Origin: Streptomyces caelestis
GTDB taxonomy: Bacteria; Actinomycetota; Actinomycetes; Streptomycetales; Streptomycetaceae
NCBI RefSeq assembly: GCF_001279005.1
Contig: NZ_LGCN01000001.1
Coordinates: 186,001-250,000 of the forward strand
Length of the DNA stretch: 64,000 nucleotides
Direction: 5' to 3'
Positions 41,816 to 51,196 of the stretch are shown here, piece by piece. A program made the position numbers and the translations under genes. The first letter of the stretch is position 1. Each line of letters starts with the position of its first letter. The notes under the pieces are model-generated. The model searched no databases and was not told the DNA's origin. It saw only the letters and a list, made by a program, of their open reading frames with translations.

Positions 41816-44532
41816 CCAGGATGATCGAACGATGGTTTCCCAGCGCGGAGGTGTCGGCCAACAGCGACAAGGGCTGGGGCTCCGGCAACAGCGAGATCTC
41901 CCTGTTCATGTGGTTCGCCAAGCGACCCACCGCCCAGGCCAAGGCCGCCACCATCTGCTCGCTGCTGCCGTGGCCCGATGACGCCGAGGAGCAGACGCGG
42001 CTGCAGAATCTGGTCCGGGAGGCGATGACAGGCCGCTACGCCGCTTGGAACGAACTGCAGGCCGAGATCGCCAAGACGAATCCCGAAGGCGCGACCACGC
42101 TCGACCCGTTCTCGGGGCGGGGCATGATCCCCCTGGAGTCCGCGCGCCTGGGCGTCCAGGCGTCGGCCGTCGACTACAGCCCGATCGCGGTCCTCGCCAG
42201 CCACCTGCTCACCTCCGCACCGTTCGAAGACTGGAGCGAGGAGCCCGAGCTTCCCTTCGGGGAAGAGCGGGACCACCTCCTGATGTCCCGTACGGACCGG
42301 CTGCTCGGCGACCTCGAATCGCTGTTCGCGGAGATCCAGACCCGGCACGCGGCCGCCATGAGCGACGTCTACCCCCGCCACAACGGTGCCCTGCCGTGGG
42401 GCTATCTGTGGTCCGTCACGATCCCCTGCCAGGAATGCCACCACCGGTTCCCGCTCATCGGCTCCTACGAGCTGATGCCGGCCCGCGGCGACAGAGGGGC
42501 CGTGTCGTTCTACATCGACGCGGACCGGGCCACCGGCACGTGGGAAGCGGTCGTGACCCCCGGAAAGCCCACCCGGACGCCCACGCTGACCAACGCCGTG
42601 GTGAACGGCAAGAAGGTAGCGGGCAAGAGCGCGATCTGCGTGTTCTGCAACCACGTCCACCCGCTCGCCGTGCACCGCCGCCTGCTGGACGAGGGACAGG
42701 GTCAGGACGCTCTGGTCCTCGCTGCGGACATCGACGTCAAGAGCCAGAAGACCTTCCGCCAGCCCACAGACGCAGAACGCGAGGCCGTCGCAGCGGCCGA
42801 CCGGGCACTGGCCGCAGAGCCGGCGTTCAGCCCATTCCTGCCTGCGATCCCGGACGAAGGCATCGCACCGGGCAACAACAACATCATCGGCCCGAGCATC
42901 TACGGGGCGAAGACCTACGGCGACTTCATGGTCACCCGCCAGACCCTGTCGTACGTACGGCTCGCACGCATCATCAACGAGCTCGGCGACGAACTGACCG
43001 CCGCCGGAATGTCACGGGACTACGTGCGGGCCCTGACCGGGTATGCGACCGCAGTCGTGGTGAAGAAGCTGCGCCGCTCCACACGCGGCGCCCGGTTCCA
43101 GAGCTCAGGTGGTGCCCGTGTCGGGGATCTCTTCGTCAACGAAGGGTCGATCACCTTCTCCCACGACTTCTTCGAGGCCGGCATCGGAGACGGTCCCGGA
43201 ACGTGGAAGTCCATTGCGGACAACGTTCTAACCGCCTGCCGCAACCTGTTCGCCGACCTGCGCGGCGCACCGGCCTCCGTACAGCGGGGAACCGCCACCG
43301 CCCTGCCCTTCCCGCCCCGCACCTTCACCGCGGTCGTCACCGACCCGCCGTACGACCAAATGATCGCGTACGCGGACGCCTCCGACCTCTTCTACACGTG
43401 GGCCAAGCGGTGCCTACACAACACCTGGCCGGAACTCGCCATCACGGCCGACCCGCACGGCTGCCAGGACAAGAGCCAGGAGATCATCGTCAAGCGGGTA
43501 CGGGGTGAAGCCCCCGACGAGCACCGCACCCGCGAGCACTACGACACCCTCATCGCCGACGCCTTCACCCAGATGCGGCAGGTCGTCCGCGACGACGGTG
43601 TGGTCACGATCGTCTTCGGCCACGGGGAGCCCGAGGTGTGGCAGCGACTGCTGCACTCGATCGAGCGAGCCGGACTGGTGATGACCGGCTCCTGGCCGGC
43701 CAACACCGAGTCCGGTGGCCAACAGGGCAAGGCCAACATCGAGACGACCCTGACCATGGCCTGCCGCCCGGCCCCGGCAGGCCGCCCTGCCGGCCGCAAG
43801 GGCGCCGTCGAGGCGGAAATCAAAACGGAGATCAAGCAGCGCTACCCCAACTGGGAGCGATGGGGCCTGGCGCCTGCAGACATGCTGATGGCCGCCGCCG
43901 GCCCTGCCATGGAAGTTGTGGGTCGCTACAGCGAAGTCCTCGACGCCAAGGGCGAGCCCGTCGACATCTATACCTTCCTGCCGCTGGCGCGCGCCGCGGT
44001 CCAAGAGGCCATGGCGGTTGAGGTCAACCGTCAGCCGCTGGCAGCCTTCGACGCCCGCACCCGATTCGCCTTGTGGTGGATCAGGCTCTACGGCCGTCAG
44101 GTCCAGGCGAAGTCCGAGCTGCGGTGGCAGGCACTCGCGTCCTCCCTCGACCTAGCCTCGGTGCGCAACCTCGTCGCAGACGCCGACAAGGGCGTCCGCT
44201 TCATCACCTCCCGCGAATACAGCGGCAAGGTCGACGGAGATTCCGCTTCCATCGACGTCGCCTTGGCGCTCGCCGCAGCATCCGGCGAAGGACTGCAAGC
44301 GATGGGTCACGTACTGGCGGCTTCGGAGCGAGGAGTCGACGACACCTACCTGTGGTCGACCGTGCAGTTCCTCGCCGACCGGCTCCCCGACAACGACCCG
44401 GACTCCATCGCCTTCACCCGCGTCCTGCGCACCCGTCCCGGAATCGGCAGCGCCGCCGAAGCCGCCGCTGCCAGCGTCCTCGAGAGCGCCCGCCGTCAGC
44501 AGGAGCAGGACGCCCAGCTGAGGCTGCACTGA
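41812..44532 (+). CDS. DUF1156/COG1743-type adenine-specific DNA methylase
   Basis: 906 residues from ATG 41812 (ATGA overlap with the helicase). N-terminal DUF1156 region with IERWFPSAEVSANSDKGWGSGNSEISLFMWFAKRPTAQ; SAM-binding motif I LDPFSGRGMIPLE (about 97-109); a zinc-ribbon-like pair CQEC (205-208) and CVFC (about 276-279); motif IV DPPYD (about 511-515). These are marks of adenine methylases with a zinc ribbon, as in the BREX type 3 methylase. Expected role: methylate host DNA so the helicase/ATPase complex spares it. The C-terminal 200 residues are unassigned. Confidence 0.9.
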   Translation: MTRMIERWFPSAEVSANSDKGWGSGNSEISLFMWFAKRPTAQAKAATICSLLPWPDDAEEQTRLQNLVREAMTGRYAAWNELQAEIAKTNPEGATTLDPFSGRGMIPLESARLGVQASAVDYSPIAVLASHLLTSAPFEDWSEEPELPFGEERDHLLMSRTDRLLGDLESLFAEIQTRHAAAMSDVYPRHNGALPWGYLWSVTIPCQECHHRFPLIGSYELMPARGDRGAVSFYIDADRATGTWEAVVTPGKPTRTPTLTNAVVNGKKVAGKSAICVFCNHVHPLAVHRRLLDEGQGQDALVLAADIDVKSQKTFRQPTDAEREAVAAADRALAAEPAFSPFLPAIPDEGIAPGNNNIIGPSIYGAKTYGDFMVTRQTLSYVRLARIINELGDELTAAGMSRDYVRALTGYATAVVVKKLRRSTRGARFQSSGGARVGDLFVNEGSITFSHDFFEAGIGDGPGTWKSIADNVLTACRNLFADLRGAPASVQRGTATALPFPPRTFTAVVTDPPYDQMIAYADASDLFYTWAKRCLHNTWPELAITADPHGCQDKSQEIIVKRVRGEAPDEHRTREHYDTLIADAFTQMRQVVRDDGVVTIVFGHGEPEVWQRLLHSIERAGLVMTGSWPANTESGGQQGKANIETTLTMACRPAPAGRPAGRKGAVEAEIKTEIKQRYPNWERWGLAPADMLMAAAGPAMEVVGRYSEVLDAKGEPVDIYTFLPLARAAVQEAMAVEVNRQPLAAFDARTRFALWWIRLYGRQVQAKSELRWQALASSLDLASVRNLVADADKGVRFITSREYSGKVDGDSASIDVALALAAASGEGLQAMGHVLAASERGVDDTYLWSTVQFLADRLPDNDPDSIAFTRVLRTRPGIGSAAEAAAASVLESARRQQEQDAQLRLH

Positions 44533-44585
44533 TGACGAACACCGTACGAGCATCCATGACCACCAGCCCAGGAGACCAGCAGTGA
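44532..44585 (+). CDS. 17-residue micro-ORF linking methylase and ATPase
   Basis: MTNTVRASMTTSPGDQQ. Its ATG overlaps the methylase stop (TGATG) and its stop overlaps the GTG of the DUF499 gene (GTGA). A possible coupling device that keeps ribosomes on the transcript. The AGGAG site for the next gene lies inside it. Confidence 0.4.
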   Translation: MTNTVRASMTTSPGDQQ

Positions 44586-47584
44586 CGACGAGCGTGACAC
44601 CGTGGTGGAAGGCACTGAAGATCCGCCAGGAGATCCTCAATGCCTCCGGCCAGATCGATGACGTGCAGATGTCACTGTTCCGGGCCGTCCACGCAACCGG
44701 TGCGGATCGGCCGCCGTACGCGGACGCCGGCTACTACGGGGACATCACCCACCCCACCGAACGCCTCATCGACCTACTCACCGAGATCGCGGTCCGTGTC
44801 GGCGGCGGCGAGGACTACCTCAAGGCTCGGGCCGTCACCCGTCTCGACCAGGGCATGGGCGGCGGCAAGTCACACGCCTGCATCGGTGCCTTCCACCTGG
44901 CCGCCGCCCCTGAGGTCCTCCTGGCCACAGAGCTCGGCGAGAGGGTCGCCGAGCGGGCACGTGCAAAGATGGGGCGACCGCTCGCCCGCGACCTCGGCCA
45001 GCCGCATGTCGTCGTTCTTCCCTGCGACAACATGACCGCAGGCGCTGGAGTGAAGGAACTCGACGGGCCGGCTGTCAGCCTTCACGAAAGGTTCTTGTGG
45101 CGGCTGTTCTCCAAGGACTACGCCCTCTACGAGCGCTATCAGCCGTTCTGGAGCGACAAGCACAAGATCGCCGAGGCAATCCGGGCCGTAAACCGGCCTG
45201 TGCTGATCATCGTCGACGAGATCCTCGACTACATCGGCAACGGCCTCGACGGCAGCAACAAGCCCGACCTCGCAGCCCAGGACATGGCCTTCCTCCGAGC
45301 CCTGCTCGACACAGTCAACGACGTACCCCACGTAGCCATGCTCGTGGTGATGATCGCTTCCGACACCGACAAGACCGCCCTGTCGGCTGCCGCCAAGGAA
45401 CGCCGCGACGACCTCAACAGCCAGCTTGAACGCAACGGCCTCCCGGCCACGGTCACCGAGGTGGGAGACTTCGCCGACATCTTGCGCCGGCGACTGTTCG
45501 ACACCGAACCCGCCCGCGAAGTCCTCGCCGCGACAGCCGCACTCTACGAACCGGTGCTCACCGACCGGGCCTGGGCCAAGCACGTCTGGGAGCAGATCGG
45601 TGCTGACTGGCGACGCAACTGGTCCGACGAGGTCGCTGCCTGCTATCCCTTCCACCCCATGCTGATGGCCTTGGCGAAGGACGAGTGGAGCAGGGTCACC
45701 GGGTTCCAGCGGGTCCGCTCCACGATCCGCATCTTCGCCGCCACGGTGTATGCCCTCCAGCAGCGCGGCAAGGCCGGTGAGTGGGCGCCAGCGCTCATTG
45801 GCCCAGGCGACCTCCCGCTCTCGGACAGCACTGTTCGCGAAGCACTCCTGGGCAGCGGCCTTGTCGAGGACGACCGCACGATCGCGAACTACCGCAGCCT
45901 CGCGGAGATCGAGATCGTCAACCACGACGGATCCACGGGAACCGCACGCCGACAGGATCTCAAGCGGTCTGAAGCCCCCTGGATCGAAGCCAATCCGCAC
46001 GCGGCCGAGCGCGCGGCCACCTTCATCTTCCTGGCGAGCATCGTCGGAACCCTGCGCCCTGGACGCGGACGCGGCGCCAGCGCACCCGAGGTCAAAGCCG
46101 TCACCAGCGTGCCGGACATGCGCTACACGATCACGGATGCCGACAGCGTGGTCGACGAACTCGTCGACCAGGGCCGGGGCATAAGCGCCCTCGACATCGT
46201 CCGCGGACAGGGCAACAACAAGCCGGCCCGGTACTTCCTGTCCACCCGGCTCACCCACCGAATGCTCGTCACCAATATCCGGCGCACCATCACCGAAGAC
46301 GAGCGTGACCAAGTCATCTCTGAGTTCGCCCAGAAACTGGCCAGCAACGGCCCGTTCCGCGAGCTCAAGTTCCTGCCCGCCGACCTTCAGCGCACCGCGA
46401 CCGAGGTCATGGCCACGAGCGGCCTGGACACCGCCTACACGACCCGCCTCATCGTGCTCGACCCTGCGCAGTTCAGCCTGCGCAACGGCATGGAAAAGTC
46501 GACCCTTGAGGCGCTCACCGTCGCGATGGGACTCGGACAGGGCGCACAGCGACTCCCCGTCCAGTGGGCCAGCAGCGCGGTCTACGCGGTAGCGAACACT
46601 CAGCGCCGCAGCCTCGTACGCAGCCTGGCCGTCGAGTACCTGGCCCGGCAGAGGGCCCTGGCTGCACCCGAAGTACAGAACGACAGCGAACTCAAGACGA
46701 CCGGAACCAAGGAGCTCGCCGCCGCGAAGGACCAGATGGAGAAGGCCCTCAAGCGGGCCTACCAGCACATCGTCTTCCTCGCCCAGCCCGACCCGGACGG
46801 AGAACGCTACCTCGACGAGCTCACGCACGACGACGACAACTTCACCGCCCTCAACGGCACCGCCGTCTGGAAGGCACTCGCCGCCCGGGACAAGGTCTTC
46901 GACGTAGGGGAGTTCACCCCCAGGGCCCTGCAGCACAACCTCCGCGACCAGGACTACGGCAAAACCCTCTCGGACATCCGGGCCGCGTTCTACAGCGCCC
47001 CGCGGCTGCCCTTGCTCTACGGCGGCGACCGTGACCTCCAGCAAGCGATCTACGACGCCGTCAACGAGAACCTCGTCAGCATCGTCGACGGCATGGGCAC
47101 GGAAGTTGCTGTCACCGCACCCGGGCAGGTCAACCTCGCGAGCACGAGCCTGCGGCTGGCGAAACCGCAACCTCGGGCATGCCCGGCGTGCAGCGAACCA
47201 GCCCACGAGGGCCCGTGCGTGACCAACAGTGCCCCGGAAGCCCCGGATGAGGCGACCCCGAGCGGCGCAGCCAGCCCCGGTGCGTCGAACGGTCCGACTA
47301 ACGACGACAGCCGAACAACAAGCGGCGGCCGTTCAGACGCCGACACCCCTCCACCCGCCAAGGACAAGCAGGCGGCGTTCTCGTTCACCAGTAACCTGCT
47401 GGCCAGCGCCGACAGCGCCGACGGGTTTGCCGCACTGTTCCGGGCGTTCTACATGGCCCTGGACGAACGACAGATCAGCTATCTGCAGGGAACGATCCAG
47501 GTCGTCCTCAACGCCTATGCCGCCGAGCAGATTCAGCAGCGCCTTCAGGAACTGGGCATCGCGGCCACCTTCAAGGAGATCTAG
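44582..47584 (+). CDS. DUF499-family (BrxC/PglY-like) ATPase
   Basis: 1000 residues from GTG 44582. N-terminal HEIR-like region, Walker A QGMGGGKSHACIGAF (about 90-104), Walker B VLIIVDEILDYIGNG (about 205-219), an arginine-finger-like HPMLMALAKDEWSRVTGFQRVRSTIRIF, and a long helical C-terminal half. This is the DUF499 layout of BrxC/PglY proteins, large ATPases thought to act in DNA-bound defence complexes. The last 75 residues (TSNLLASADSADGFAALFRAFYMALDERQISYLQ) are predicted helices after an acidic Pro/Ser/Thr-rich linker (about 880-925), which contains a CxxC-type cluster (ACPACSEPAHEGPC). Confidence 0.9.
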   Translation: MTTSVTPWWKALKIRQEILNASGQIDDVQMSLFRAVHATGADRPPYADAGYYGDITHPTERLIDLLTEIAVRVGGGEDYLKARAVTRLDQGMGGGKSHACIGAFHLAAAPEVLLATELGERVAERARAKMGRPLARDLGQPHVVVLPCDNMTAGAGVKELDGPAVSLHERFLWRLFSKDYALYERYQPFWSDKHKIAEAIRAVNRPVLIIVDEILDYIGNGLDGSNKPDLAAQDMAFLRALLDTVNDVPHVAMLVVMIASDTDKTALSAAAKERRDDLNSQLERNGLPATVTEVGDFADILRRRLFDTEPAREVLAATAALYEPVLTDRAWAKHVWEQIGADWRRNWSDEVAACYPFHPMLMALAKDEWSRVTGFQRVRSTIRIFAATVYALQQRGKAGEWAPALIGPGDLPLSDSTVREALLGSGLVEDDRTIANYRSLAEIEIVNHDGSTGTARRQDLKRSEAPWIEANPHAAERAATFIFLASIVGTLRPGRGRGASAPEVKAVTSVPDMRYTITDADSVVDELVDQGRGISALDIVRGQGNNKPARYFLSTRLTHRMLVTNIRRTITEDERDQVISEFAQKLASNGPFRELKFLPADLQRTATEVMATSGLDTAYTTRLIVLDPAQFSLRNGMEKSTLEALTVAMGLGQGAQRLPVQWASSAVYAVANTQRRSLVRSLAVEYLARQRALAAPEVQNDSELKTTGTKELAAAKDQMEKALKRAYQHIVFLAQPDPDGERYLDELTHDDDNFTALNGTAVWKALAARDKVFDVGEFTPRALQHNLRDQDYGKTLSDIRAAFYSAPRLPLLYGGDRDLQQAIYDAVNENLVSIVDGMGTEVAVTAPGQVNLASTSLRLAKPQPRACPACSEPAHEGPCVTNSAPEAPDEATPSGAASPGASNGPTNDDSRTTSGGRSDADTPPPAKDKQAAFSFTSNLLASADSADGFAALFRAFYMALDERQISYLQGTIQVVLNAYAAEQIQQRLQELGIAATFKEI

Positions 47585-47634
47585 GCACGCGACCCGGGCC
47601 GCGCCACCCAGTAACAAGGGCTGGCCATTCCAAC

Positions 47635-47672
47635 TGCCGTCGGCAGTCGAACGAGGTCGACTGCCGACGGCA
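47635..47672 (+). terminator. Perfect 16-base inverted repeat downstream of the operon
   Basis: TGCCGTCGGCAGTCGA, 6-base loop, then its exact reverse complement ending at 47672, about 50 bases after the DUF499 stop. There is no T run. Probably the operon terminator; a protein-binding site is possible. The rest of 47673-47932 holds nothing recognisable. Confidence 0.6.
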
Positions 47673-47932
47673 CTGGTCCTGGAAACTGCCGAGGTCCCTC
47701 CGGAGGAGGGGCATCACCTGCTATGCGGGCAGATCCGTGCCGGACTCCGTCCACCGGGTTCGAGACGGCCGTGGTGTCGGTCAAAAACCTCGAGTAACAG
47801 TCAAGAGTTTGTGGATGGGGCTTTCCGGCGCGGTGATCTCGGCGGCCGCGAGCCGGGCATCTTCGCGTACCTTCGAGGCGGTATTGGCGGACAACGGCGC
47901 GGCGGTAGCCGCCAGTGTGACAACATCAACGC

Positions 47933-48196
47933 ATGGGCATCTTCGACGCCATCGCGCGTGGCCTCGGTAGCCTCCGCCCGCTGTCCGACGCGGAACTCGC
48001 AGACGAGCGCGAGGCGCTGCGAGAGCGTTACGTATCCGCTGGGGATGTCAACGAGGCGGACAAACTCTACGACGAGCTGCACCGCTACGACGCAGAGATG
48101 ACTCGCCGTGCAAACGAGGCCTATGCCCGCGAGAACCCGAACCCACCAGAGCCCAGGCATCGCGAGCACGGGTGGTACCTGCCGAACGACGACTAG
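47933..48196 (+). CDS. Small acidic/helical protein
   Basis: 87 residues from ATG 47933: MGIFDAIARGLGSLRPLSDAE, then helices with ADEREALRERYVSAGDVNEADKLYDELHRYDAEMTRRANEAYA. Charged coiled-coil-like; no motif or signal. It follows the putative defence operon, outside its terminator, and might be an accessory. A weak ribosome site is noted. Confidence 0.6.
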   Translation: MGIFDAIARGLGSLRPLSDAELADEREALRERYVSAGDVNEADKLYDELHRYDAEMTRRANEAYARENPNPPEPRHREHGWYLPNDD

Positions 48197-48213
48197 GCGG
48201 GCGTCTTCAGGCG

Positions 48214-48324
48214 GCGAGTAGGCGCTTCTGCACACTGATCGCCCTGGCCGAGGGCCTGCGGGAGTCGACCGAGTCGTGGGCCGACCTGCTGCGCGACTGC
48301 CGCCGACGCGGCATGCGCGACCCT
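48214..48324 (+). pseudogene. Remnant of an IS256-type (mutator) transposase
   Basis: ALAEGLRESTESWADLLRDC and RRRGMRDP resemble the conserved Mutator-type transposase segment (ESxESWxxLLxxLxxRGMxxP). The frame soon becomes unrelated, so only about 37 residues survive. Signs of past insertion next to the putative defence operon. Confidence 0.5.
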
Positions 48325-48467
48325 CAACGGCCGGGAGACTTGGAGCTGCTGAGGCTGTTGTCGACACCCACCAGCAGTTGGCCGTCGACCACCTGGCCGT
48401 CGTCGCCCCCTGCGGGCTCGAGGTCCACCAGCCCGAACCGGTGGACTGCCGAGGGGATTATCTGCAT
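48324..48467 (-). CDS. Small hypothetical frame
   Basis: 47 residues from ATG 48467 (MQIIPSAVHRFGLVDLEP, then AGGDDGQVVDGQLLVGVDN). Composition looks coding. It touches the transposase remnant at its stop and could be another fragment. Function not identified. Confidence 0.3.
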   Translation of the reverse strand: MQIIPSAVHRFGLVDLEPAGGDDGQVVDGQLLVGVDNSLSSSKSPGR

Positions 48468-48679
48468 CTGTCAAGTGCTCCTGCTGGTCACAGGCCCATA
48501 TCCTGTTCAGGCACATCAGGCACGTTCCTCGCCGCCGGACGCGGGAGGGTCGGCACAATAGGGGCTACGGCCGAGGCACTCGAGCAGAGCGAGGGCGAGG
48601 TAAACGACTTCCTCAGCGACGGCAGATGGCGATCCCTGGAAACGGCCGCGCTGTCGGTGCGGCCCCCTACAGTTCCGTC

Positions 48680-49444
48680 ATGTCCAACTATCAACGGTTG
48701 CAGCCGAATCGAAAGTTCATGCTGGTCGAGTTCCCCGCCGGCACTCACCTCGACCGTTCCCGTGCCTCCTCCGGCGGTATGCGGGGTACCGCCCGCGATG
48801 ACCGGGACAACTCGCTCGTTGCCCAGGCCGAACTCTTCGACGCCGACGACCGGTACGACGAGGGCTACAAGGACGGCCTAAGGAACATCCTCGTCAACTG
48901 CGCCACCGACATTGCGGTGGAGGTCGCTCGAACCGTGACGGTCGCCGCCGTGGAGGTTGCCACCCCATACCTCAAGGAGGGGGCGCGTCGTTTCAAGGAG
49001 AAGGTGCGACGAAGGCCCAAGGACACTCTGGCCGCCGAGGTGGTGCAGGAGGCTGCCCCCGAGCGGCCGGCTGCGTCTGGTCTCCGGCCGGTGACCGCTG
49101 CCGCAAGCGGCCGCGACCAAGTGGACCTCGTCCTGCGTGCCGACCACGGTGACGCCAGCGTGCAGGCCGCTCTGGAGCGGATCAACATGCGGGCGGCCGA
49201 GACAAACGGCATCGCCGCGCACTACTCCGCTGACCTGCCCGTGGCAGACGTTGTCGGCGAGGCCGTGCGCCAGGCCCTGGCAGCAGCCGCGCCCGGCTAC
49301 ATCGCCGCCGCCCTCGAACGCCTCGCCTTCGACGACGAGCTTGGCCTGACCCCCGCGCAGCAGATGCGCCTGCGGGATCGCGCCGCGGAGCTCGACCCGG
49401 GCGTGGTCGAAGACCTCACCGGCGCCAACGCCCCGCTCGCGTAG
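48680..49444 (+). CDS. Hypothetical protein
   Basis: 254 residues from ATG 48680. N-terminus MSNYQRLQPNRKFMLVEFPAG, then a stretch rich in Asp/Arg (RDDRDNSLVAQAELFDADDRYDEGYKDGLRN), an amphipathic helical part (ATDIAVEVARTVTVAAVEVATPYL, then KEGARRFKEKVRRRPKD), and a C-terminal LTPAQQMRLRDRAAELDPGVVEDLTG. No family recognised. It follows the defence operon on the same strand but beyond the terminator. The 48197-48679 stretch otherwise contains only the fragments listed. Confidence 0.6.
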   Translation: MSNYQRLQPNRKFMLVEFPAGTHLDRSRASSGGMRGTARDDRDNSLVAQAELFDADDRYDEGYKDGLRNILVNCATDIAVEVARTVTVAAVEVATPYLKEGARRFKEKVRRRPKDTLAAEVVQEAAPERPAASGLRPVTAAASGRDQVDLVLRADHGDASVQAALERINMRAAETNGIAAHYSADLPVADVVGEAVRQALAAAAPGYIAAALERLAFDDELGLTPAQQMRLRDRAAELDPGVVEDLTGANAPLA

Positions 49445-49722
49445 GCCGGATGCTCCGGGGTCGAGAGTGGCCGCTGCGTCGGCCCCCGCAGCGCCCCACG
49501 GCACGGGGGAAAAGCGGTGCCGGGGCCGACTGCGGGCACTCTCATGCGGGGTCGGCCGACGGGGATGACGTAGGCGCGGGCGAAGTGGGTGCCGATGTGG
49601 GCTTCGTGGAGGTGTCCGGCGATGGCGCGGTCGCCTTCGACCAACTTCAGGATGAGCAACGTCCAATGGCGGCGCATCCGTTCGAGCTTCACAAGCGGGG
49701 CCGGGCAGCCGGTCGCAGAGTT

Positions 49723-51042
49723 TCAGCCGACGGCTCGGAGTCGTTCGAGGAGTTCGCCGACGCCGGGTGTGTGCGCGTACCGAGACAGCTCCGGTTCGAG
49801 GTCGCGCACCATGGTCACGCACCGGGGTGCGGCGATCCGGCTGGCCAGGTCCAGGGAATGGGTAGCGGTCGCTGCGGCGATCTCCGGTTCGCCGTCCCGG
49901 AGGTAGGTCTCGGCCTGGTAGGTGAGGAAGACGGATCGAGTCTTGGAGCGGGTGGCGGGCAGCAGGGCAATGCCCTCGTCCATCAGCTGGTGTGCTTGGC
50001 GCCGCTGGCCGAGATCCGCGAGGCAGCGCCCGCCGTCCGCTGCGAGATCGGCGTGTGACATCCATGAACACCAGGCGGGTGCGGGGTCGTACGACGAGGT
50101 GTCCAGGGCCTTCTCCGCGGCGGTGAGGGCGCGGCGGCACCGGCCGCCCTCGTCGAGGGCGGCGAGGGCGCGGGCCTGTCGCAGGTGCAGGAGAGATCGC
50201 GCGGCGGGGTGCCGAGTGCGGGGGATCGCGTATTCGAGGATGTCGGCCGCGGTACGCGCGTTCCGAAGCCACAGCAACTGGTACGCGAGGTCGGACAAGA
50301 TGCCCGCACCGAGGTCGCGCTGGTCGGCGGCGTGGGCGTTGTGGAGGGCTGCGTGCCAGAAACGGCCGGCGGAGGCGTGGCGGCGTTCGTCGAAGTGCTG
50401 CCAGGCGATGGCCTGGGAGAGGGCGGCGGCCAGCGTATGCAGCCTTTGTTCGACGGGGCGGGTGTAGCGGCCCTCGCTGATGAGGTCGGTGACGGCGGTC
50501 AGGTGCGCGTCGAGCAGACGGTGGGTGTGCTGCCGGCGTTCGGTGGCGAGGCGGATCAGTTCGGCGCCGCTGTTCTCCAGCCAGGCGACCATCTCGGCGT
50601 CGACTTCACCGCGCGCGGTGAGGCGCGGGAACCGGCCGGGCTCGGTGATGGCCCACTGGTGGGCGAGGGCTGCCAGGGAGCCGCTGGTGTAGGCGAGGAA
50701 GGAGCGGCGGTCCAGGGAGGTCATCAGGGCCTCTCGGAGGGAGGGGACGGCGTTGTGCGGGCCCAGCGGCAGCGGGCTGTCCTGGCTCGGGAGCCAGTGG
50801 GGCCAGCCGAGATGGGCGACGGCCGCGTAGTCGATGCCGAAGACCTCGGCGATGAGGGGCTGGGATTCGTCTTCGTCGGGGGTGGCCCGGCCGGTCTCCC
50901 ACTTGTAGATCCGTGACCCTCTGGTGCCTGAGCGCAGGCCACGGCGCTCGGCGGCCCGCCGGATGCGGCGGGCCAGTTCCTCCTGCGACCATCCGCGCTC
51001 GTTCCTGGCGTACGCGAGGGGGTGGCGGATTTCGTCGTCCAC
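49723..51042 (-). CDS. XRE-type regulator with TPR-like C-terminus
   Basis: 439 residues from GTG 51042. The HTH is at about residues 7-60 (IRHPLAYARNERGWSQEELARRI ... SRIYKWETGRATPDEDESQPL). A linker (SLREALMTSLDRRSFLAYTSGSLAALAHQW) is typical of actinomycete XRE proteins with large sensory domains. A long helical, TPR-like C-terminal part follows (HASAGRFWHAALHNAHAADQRDLGAGILSDLAYQ; ARALAALDEGGRCRRALTAAEKAL). It is divergent from the P450 gene and probably controls the neighbouring biosynthetic cluster. Confidence 0.85.
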   Translation of the reverse strand: MDDEIRHPLAYARNERGWSQEELARRIRRAAERRGLRSGTRGSRIYKWETGRATPDEDESQPLIAEVFGIDYAAVAHLGWPHWLPSQDSPLPLGPHNAVPSLREALMTSLDRRSFLAYTSGSLAALAHQWAITEPGRFPRLTARGEVDAEMVAWLENSGAELIRLATERRQHTHRLLDAHLTAVTDLISEGRYTRPVEQRLHTLAAALSQAIAWQHFDERRHASAGRFWHAALHNAHAADQRDLGAGILSDLAYQLLWLRNARTAADILEYAIPRTRHPAARSLLHLRQARALAALDEGGRCRRALTAAEKALDTSSYDPAPAWCSWMSHADLAADGGRCLADLGQRRQAHQLMDEGIALLPATRSKTRSVFLTYQAETYLRDGEPEIAAATATHSLDLASRIAAPRCVTMVRDLEPELSRYAHTPGVGELLERLRAVG

Positions 51043-51196
51043 CCGCTCATTGCACCACCCGCTCCGCCCCCAGGGGGAGCGGTTCGTGCAGACCGGGGAT
51101 AGGGCGGGGATAGGGCGCGCGTCTGGGCACGGAGTTCGGCGGGGGCTGTACTTCGTGGTGTTCCGCTCGGCGCCTGTGCGACCGGGCGGGACCACG

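Noticed and set aside
44870..47206. 778-codon minus-strand frame over the DUF499 gene
   Set aside because: Shadow of a gene with strong Walker motifs on the plus strand.
49297..49692. 131-codon minus-strand frame after the 48680 gene
   Set aside because: Its first 50 residues look coding-like, but the rest runs antisense to the end of a better gene, and no family was recognised. It may be a fragment.
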